64,000 bases of DNA. Source: Maridesulfovibrio hydrothermalis AM13 = DSM 14728. Its GTDB lineage: Bacteria > Desulfobacterota > Desulfovibrionia > Desulfovibrionales > Desulfovibrionaceae. The notes under the pieces were generated by a model that was not told where the DNA came from, ran no database searches, and saw only the letters and a list, made by a program, of their open reading frames with translations. The DNA lies in the NCBI RefSeq assembly GCF_000331025.1, contig NC_020055.1, forward strand, positions 3,133,370 through 3,197,369, read 5' to 3'. Positions 59,119-64,000 of this stretch are shown here, piece by piece; the first letter of the stretch is position 1, and each line of letters begins with the position of its first letter. Position numbers and translations under genes: made by a program.

Positions 59119-61239
59119 ATGCATGAAATAAAAAGAATAGCCATTGCCGGCGTACCGAACAGTGGCAAAACGACTCTTTTTAACGCCCTGACCGGCGCCA
59201 CTCAGAAAGTGGGGAACTGGCCCGGTGTTACAGTAGAAAAGATTGAAGGTAAGTTCTCACTCAAAGGCAGCACTGTTGAACTCGTTGATCTTCCCGGAAC
59301 GTACAACCTAAGCCCGGACACAGAGGACCAGAAAGTTGCTGAACGGGTTATCCGCGATGGTGAATATGATCTGATAATTAATGTTGTTGATGCTACCAAC
59401 CTTTCCAGAAACCTTTTTCTGACGATGGATCTCAAAGAGCGCACAGACCAGATTATTGTGCTGCTGAATATGCTTGACGTTGCTGAGAACGAAGGACTTG
59501 AAATAAGCATAGATAAATTAAGTAAAGAAATCGGCCTGCCCGTTATTCCTGTCATCGCAGTCGATAAAGGTTCCGTGGCGGCAGCAGTAAAAAGTATCGA
59601 AATTACAGCTGACAACCTGCCTCCCCATAATTCCCATGCTACCAAGCAGGAGGTTATGGATACTGTTAAAAAATATGCCTTTATTGACTCCATTTACGGT
59701 AAAGTTGTCAAAGAGAAAAAAGACCGCAGTCAGAACTTCACTAACAGGGTTGACAATCTTGTGATGAACCGCTTTGCGGCAATTCCTATATTTCTGGCTT
59801 CTATGTTTTTTACCTTTTGGTTCGCCATCGGTCTTGGTTCTGTTTTCATCGATTTCTTCGATATTATGGCAGGTCTCATCTTTGTAGATATCCCAAGCGA
59901 GTTGCTTGCAAGTATAAACGCTCCTGAATTGATTACCGTAATTCTTGCCGGTGGTATTGGTGCAGGTATTCAGACCGTTGCCACCTTTGTTCCGGTAGTA
60001 TTTTTCATGTTTCTTGCCCTCGCAATCCTTGAAGACTTCGGCTACATGGCGCGCGTCGCCGTGGTGGCTGACCGCTTCATGCGTAAAATAGGCCTCCCCG
60101 GCTCTGCCTTCATCCCTATGGTTGTAGGATTCGGCTGTACGGTTCCCGCTGTAATGGCAGCGAGAACACTGACCTCCAAACGAGACCGCTTCATGACTAT
60201 TTTCATGGCTCCTTTCATGTCCTGCGGTGCTCGCCTGCCGGTTTACGCTCTTTTCTGCGTAGCATTGTTCGGTGCATATTCCGGCCTTGCAGTATTCCTT
60301 ATCTACCTGTCAGGACTGGTCATGGCTATTTTCACTGGATTCCTGCTCAAAAATACTCTGTTCAAAGGAACACCATCCCACTTTGTGATGGACCTGCCGC
60401 TCTACCATATCCCCAGAATCAGCGCGGTATTTAAAAGTGCATGGCTGCGCCTCAAAGGTTTTATCAAACGTGCCGGTATTATTGTAGTCAGCGCAGTATT
60501 CGTACTCAGCATGCTTAACACCATCGGCCTGGAAAACGGCGAAATATCTTTCGGCAATGAAGATTCACAGGCATCAATCCTAGCCCATGCCGGTAAAACC
60601 ATCTCCCCCATTTTCAAACCCATGGGAATCAGCGAGGAAAACTGGCCTGCATCTGTTGCCCTGTTCACCGGACTTTTTGCCAAGGAAGCAATCGTCGGCA
60701 CTGTCAACTCCCTCTATTCAACTATGGATATGCAGGAAACACCAGCCGATCCTGCCGCAGGTGAAGAAGCAGAAGGACTCGATATAGGCGGGACAGTTAA
60801 CGAAGCCTTTACGACTGTTTATGAAGGATTGATCGGTGTAGTAACCTCAGTTGATTTGCTCGGAATCGGACTGGTGACTGAAGACAGCGCAACTGTATCT
60901 GAAGAGATCGGCGCAGATGCAACAGTATACAAACATCTTGCAGCGAATTTCACAGTGTTTTCAGCCTTTGCCTACCTGCTTTTCGTGCTTATGTACTTCC
61001 CCTGTCTGGCCGTCATAGGAGCAACCAGACAGGAAATGGGGGGATTCTATTCAGGCGTAATGGCCGTGTACTGCACAGGACTTGGCTGGTCGGTAGCGAC
61101 CCTTTTCTACCAGATAACCGAAGGTAGAAACCTGTTCTACATAGCACTGTCTCTGGCTATCCTCGCGGGCATTTACGCCACTTTGAAATATATCGGCAAT
61201 AAAGAAGTAGAACAGACACCTCAACTACAGCCTTTATAG
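59119..61239 (+). CDS. feoB: Ferrous iron transporter FeoB
   Basis: About 706 residues. The N-terminal G domain has GVPNSGKTTLFNAL (G1), WPGVTVEKIEG (G2/switch I), VDLPGTYNLSP (G3) and LLNMLDV (G4). The membrane part has two Gate halves, with VGFGCTVPAVMAARTL and the later VALFTGLFAKEAIVGT. It takes up Fe2+ across the inner membrane. GGAG lies 8 bp before the ATG. Iron demand for Fe-S enzymes such as the hydrogenase fits. Confidence 0.94.
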   Translation: MHEIKRIAIAGVPNSGKTTLFNALTGATQKVGNWPGVTVEKIEGKFSLKGSTVELVDLPGTYNLSPDTEDQKVAERVIRDGEYDLIINVVDATNLSRNLFLTMDLKERTDQIIVLLNMLDVAENEGLEISIDKLSKEIGLPVIPVIAVDKGSVAAAVKSIEITADNLPPHNSHATKQEVMDTVKKYAFIDSIYGKVVKEKKDRSQNFTNRVDNLVMNRFAAIPIFLASMFFTFWFAIGLGSVFIDFFDIMAGLIFVDIPSELLASINAPELITVILAGGIGAGIQTVATFVPVVFFMFLALAILEDFGYMARVAVVADRFMRKIGLPGSAFIPMVVGFGCTVPAVMAARTLTSKRDRFMTIFMAPFMSCGARLPVYALFCVALFGAYSGLAVFLIYLSGLVMAIFTGFLLKNTLFKGTPSHFVMDLPLYHIPRISAVFKSAWLRLKGFIKRAGIIVVSAVFVLSMLNTIGLENGEISFGNEDSQASILAHAGKTISPIFKPMGISEENWPASVALFTGLFAKEAIVGTVNSLYSTMDMQETPADPAAGEEAEGLDIGGTVNEAFTTVYEGLIGVVTSVDLLGIGLVTEDSATVSEEIGADATVYKHLAANFTVFSAFAYLLFVLMYFPCLAVIGATRQEMGGFYSGVMAVYCTGLGWSVATLFYQITEGRNLFYIALSLAILAGIYATLKYIGNKEVEQTPQLQPL

Positions 61240-61387
61240 CTTACAAAAAAAACTCCGGCCACTTCCTTCGGGAAATGTCCAGAGGCAATAAAAAACTTTT
61301 TGCAGGACTGCCCCCCTTGTTCACAAACCAGTTTGCAAAAATAGCACCTTACCTCCTTCCTTTAAACCAGTAACGCAATTAACAGCT

Positions 61388-61429
61388 AAAAAGGGCGGGC
61401 GGCTTGATAGTCAAGCTGCCCGCCCTTTT
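61388..61429. terminator. Bidirectional terminator between feoB and nuoN
   Basis: AAAAGGGCGGGCGGCTTGA and its complement with one G-U pair are separated by TAG. T runs lie on both sides, so it can serve both feoB (plus) and nuoN (minus). Confidence 0.88.
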
Positions 61430-61506
61430 CAATTGTCTTTTAAATACAACCTTTTCAAATTACGCGTCTATGTTCCAGTCCATCAAAAGCCTCAAGGAAA
61501 GTCCTT

Positions 61507-62928
61507 CTAAGGCATTATACCACCGACCTGCAAAGCAAAGTCAAAGATATCAGAAGGCATAAGGCCGAGTCCTAATACCAGTATTGATAAAAAAGCTGCG
61601 CCGACATAACTGAAAGTTGAGGTATCCGGCATAGGCACTTCATCACTTGCATCGTTGGTATAGGCATGACGCACCAGTCCTAAATAGTAGTATATAGAAA
61701 TGGCTGTGTTAATACCGGCAATAATAATCAGCCAGTTGTAACCATGATTCCAGCCTGCTGAGAAAAGAAACAGCTTGCCCATGAATCCAGCCATCGGCGG
61801 CAGGCCTACCAGCGCAAAGGCCCCAACAGCCAAGGCGAATGCCAAAGCAGGAGCACGTTTGTGCAGCCCGTCCAGATCGCTTAATTGCAGATTACGACCA
61901 TCTACAGCTACACGGCTGACTACCCAGAAGCAGGTCAGGTTCATGGCAACATAAGCAAGTGCGTAAAAGCTTGCTGCCGCAAGCCCTTCAGGCGTGCCGG
62001 AAACCAGCCCGATCATGATATAACCTGCATGAGCTACGGATGAATAGCCGAGAATGCGTTTAACATCGGTCTGAGCAAGTGCGGCAAGGTTGCCGAAAGT
62101 CATAGACAATGCACCTAAGACCGCTAGCAAAGTCGTAATATCGTAACCGGGCTTGAACATAGCTGCCAGCCTGATCAGGATTACAACTGCGCCGAGCTTG
62201 GGCAGGGTTGCCACAAAAGCTGCTGTCTCGTTGCTCGCTCCTTCATATACATCCGGACACCAGAAATGGAATGGGAAGAGTGCCAGCTTGTAAAACATTC
62301 CGGCAAGGAAGAGAGCCATTCCGGTAACCGCCATAGGTGCTGCTTCAAAGGTCCATGTCTTCTGAACCAGTTCAGCAAGATAGGTGGTGTGCATACCTGC
62401 AAGGATATAAGAAAATCCATACAGGGCAAGGGCTGTGGCCACTGCTCCGAAAAGGATATACTTAATTGCCGCTTCGGCTGCACCTTTACTATCGGCACGC
62501 AGCGCAATGACGGCGTACAGGGAGTAGGATGAAAGTTCCAGCGCAAGGTACATGGTGATCAATTCCACTGACGATGCCAGCAGCATGAGGCCCCATGCAC
62601 TAAGAGCAAGGAACAGAAAATAGTCTGATGATTTTTCCTTATCCAGTGTGGGCTGACGGGTAGCATTCAGTACTGTCACAAAAAAGCCTACAGCGATAGC
62701 GGCCTTGAAAAATTGTGACAACGGATCAATGCGGTAGGCGGCGTTGAAAACAAGCCCTTCCTGCCCCACAGAAACAACCGCTACCAGCACACCGACTGCT
62801 GATGCAATCGGAAGCCAGACACCGACTTTTTCCTGCATCTGTTCACTGCCCACAGTTTGTACAAACAGCAGGGCAATAATCAGAAACTGAAAGAGTTCCG
62901 GTAAGAAAAGATATGGATTTACATTCAC
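61507..62928 (-). CDS. nuoN: NADH-quinone oxidoreductase subunit N
   Basis: 473 residues with about 14 transmembrane helices. The proton-channel residues are in YLALELSSYSLYAVIAL (Glu), AIKYILFGAVATALALYG (Lys) and the discontinuous helix region SVAHAGYIMIGLV and KLALFPFHFWCPDVYEGA. It is an antiporter-like proton pump subunit of complex I or of a related Fpo/Nuo complex. It is 18 bp after nuoM and ends the operon before a strong terminator. Confidence 0.93.
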   Translation of the reverse strand: MNVNPYLFLPELFQFLIIALLFVQTVGSEQMQEKVGVWLPIASAVGVLVAVVSVGQEGLVFNAAYRIDPLSQFFKAAIAVGFFVTVLNATRQPTLDKEKSSDYFLFLALSAWGLMLLASSVELITMYLALELSSYSLYAVIALRADSKGAAEAAIKYILFGAVATALALYGFSYILAGMHTTYLAELVQKTWTFEAAPMAVTGMALFLAGMFYKLALFPFHFWCPDVYEGASNETAAFVATLPKLGAVVILIRLAAMFKPGYDITTLLAVLGALSMTFGNLAALAQTDVKRILGYSSVAHAGYIMIGLVSGTPEGLAAASFYALAYVAMNLTCFWVVSRVAVDGRNLQLSDLDGLHKRAPALAFALAVGAFALVGLPPMAGFMGKLFLFSAGWNHGYNWLIIIAGINTAISIYYYLGLVRHAYTNDASDEVPMPDTSTFSYVGAAFLSILVLGLGLMPSDIFDFALQVGGIMP

Positions 62929-62946
62929 TTCAGTCTCTCCGGTTGT

Positions 62947-64000
62947 TTATTTCACAATATTCTTGAGGGAGTTCCAGGCCATTTCCATAGGTCTTTCATC
63001 CTCAATGCTAACCAGCTTGGACTTGGTCTGAACATCATTTGACAACTTGGCCAGAGATGCGTCCATAACCTTGAAACAGAGGCCCGGCGCCAGTCCGATG
63101 TAAAGAACAAACACTGCTGGAACAAGAAGGTAAGTCCATTCACGCAGATTTATATCGCTCCAGTTGTTCCAAGTAGATGGTCTGCCCCATGCCAGCTTGA
63201 GTGAGATACGCAGCATGTAGGCTGCGGCAACCATCGCGCCGGGCACCATCAGTGCTCCAACCCAGGGGTTATGCTCAAATGCGCCGACAAAAACCAGAAT
63301 CTCGCCCACAAAACTGTTGGTCCCCGGAAAACCGAAGGACGACAAAGCAAACAGCCCCCAGAAGAACATGTATCCGGGCATATACTTGCCAAGTCCCAGA
63401 TTATCATTGATATCGCGGCTATGGCTGCGTTCGTAGATAACCCCGATCAACATAAACAGACCACCGGTAGTGATACCGTGGTTAAGCATCTGGAAAAGAG
63501 CACCCTCAAGACCGCGCATATTAAAAAGGAATATACCAAGAGTAACGAACCCCATGTGCCCTACCGAGGAATAGGCAATAACCTTTTTAACATCATCCTG
63601 CCCGAGAGCTACGACCCCGCCGTATATTATACCCGCTATGGAAATCGCGATCATTGCCGGAGCAAAATATTCGCTGGCAGCGGGAGTAAGCGGCAGGTTG
63701 AATCTTAAGAATCCATAAGTACCCATTTTAAGCAGCACGGATGCCAGAATAACTGAACCGGCTGTAGGTGCTTGAACGTGAGCTGCCGGAAGCCATGTAT
63801 GAAACGGGAACATGGGAACCTTGATGGCAAAAGCCAGAGCAAGAGCCAGAAATGCCCAGAACTGAAATCCGAAGGAAAATGTCTTTTCCATCAATTCAGG
63901 TATGGCAAATGTTCCGCCGGCGACTCTAAATGCAACAATTGCAACCAGAAGAAGTGCTGAACCTGCAAGTGTGTAGAGGAAGAACTTAAGAGATGCATAT
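62947..64000 (-). CDS. nuoM: NADH-quinone oxidoreductase subunit M, C-terminal part (cut by right edge)
   Basis: The frame is open to the right edge: upstream of the first ATG it continues with YASLKFFLYTLAGSALLL, the conserved NuoM segment before KVPMFPFHTWLPAAHVQAP. So the gene begins outside the window. Visible parts include AYSSVGHMGFVTLGIFLF, FQMLNHGITTGGLFMLIG and FPGTNSFVGEILVF. About 350 of some 500 residues are inside. It is a proton-pumping antiporter-like subunit co-transcribed with nuoN. Confidence 0.93.
   Translation of the reverse strand, partial: YASLKFFLYTLAGSALLLVAIVAFRVAGGTFAIPELMEKTFSFGFQFWAFLALALAFAIKVPMFPFHTWLPAAHVQAPTAGSVILASVLLKMGTYGFLRFNLPLTPAASEYFAPAMIAISIAGIIYGGVVALGQDDVKKVIAYSSVGHMGFVTLGIFLFNMRGLEGALFQMLNHGITTGGLFMLIGVIYERSHSRDINDNLGLGKYMPGYMFFWGLFALSSFGFPGTNSFVGEILVFVGAFEHNPWVGALMVPGAMVAAAYMLRISLKLAWGRPSTWNNWSDINLREWTYLLVPAVFVLYIGLAPGLCFKVMDASLAKLSNDVQTKSKLVSIEDERPMEMAWNSLKNIVK

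Noticed and set aside
1-64000. CRISPR array or cas genes
   Set aside because: No set of regularly spaced direct repeats and no Cas motifs were seen.

Overview
The window reads as a chromosome segment of a marine, anaerobic, sulfate-reducing deltaproteobacterium of the Desulfovibrionaceae (Maridesulfovibrio-like). The inference rests on gene content: a periplasmic-type two-subunit [FeFe] hydrogenase (HydA plus a Tat-signal HydB) with its HydE/F/G maturases, a TM1266-type regulator, NuoM/NuoN, FeoAB, DUF4301 and DUF1614 proteins, and a probable selenoprotein. No rRNA or species marker is present, so the genus is an inference.

Layout. 1-7300: end of a glycosyltransferase (cut by the left edge), a methyltransferase, a lytic transglycosylase preceded by a hidden TGA-containing dual-CxxC ORF, a TolC-family protein, a Mog-like molybdopterin enzyme, a DUF1614 membrane protein and RfbA. 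7300-13900: small membrane protein, PilZ protein, 2-hydroxyacid dehydrogenase, stand-alone receiver, an RdgC-like protein followed by a GDSL esterase and a patatin lipase. 13950-17650: TetR-HlyD-ABC-ABC efflux operon. 17960-19230: two periplasmic DUF4198/NikL-like proteins. 19229-26268: a DuOB-domain protein and a compact phage remnant that retains holin, terminase, a Com-like zinc finger and portal but no capsid, tail or integrase. 26500-30600: TVP38-family protein, a YcaO protein, tRNA-Leu(TAA) and a Fic protein.

30600-38800 is an exopolysaccharide locus: WecB, an NfrB-like synthase carrying three MshEN-type modules, an NfrA-like TPR/beta-barrel exporter and a secreted DUF4434 protein. It resembles the E. 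coli N4 glycan receptor pathway, which is controlled by c-di-GMP; a Cache-HAMP-PAS-GGDEF-EAL enzyme lies at 42412-45273 and a PilZ protein at 7735. 39176-41996 is an ErcA-like dehydrogenase coupled to a PAS histidine kinase.

45474-51942 is the hydrogenase island: hydA-hydB, a structured leader, TM1266 regulator, hydG, an unknown gene, hydE and hydF, all on the minus strand. 52359-58010 holds DUF4301, a nuclease-like HsdR_N protein, and a D-amino-acid module (class IV aminotransferase, DgcA-like epimerase, DgcN/DUF1611). 58881-64000 holds feoAB and the end of a nuo operon (nuoM cut by the right edge).

Most noteworthy: the candidate UGA-decoding dual-CxxC gene, the capsid-less packaging cluster with its Com-like finger beside a hairpin, the unknown gene inside the hyd maturation operon, the 26-bp palindrome over the hydA promoter, and the three-module NfrB homologue.
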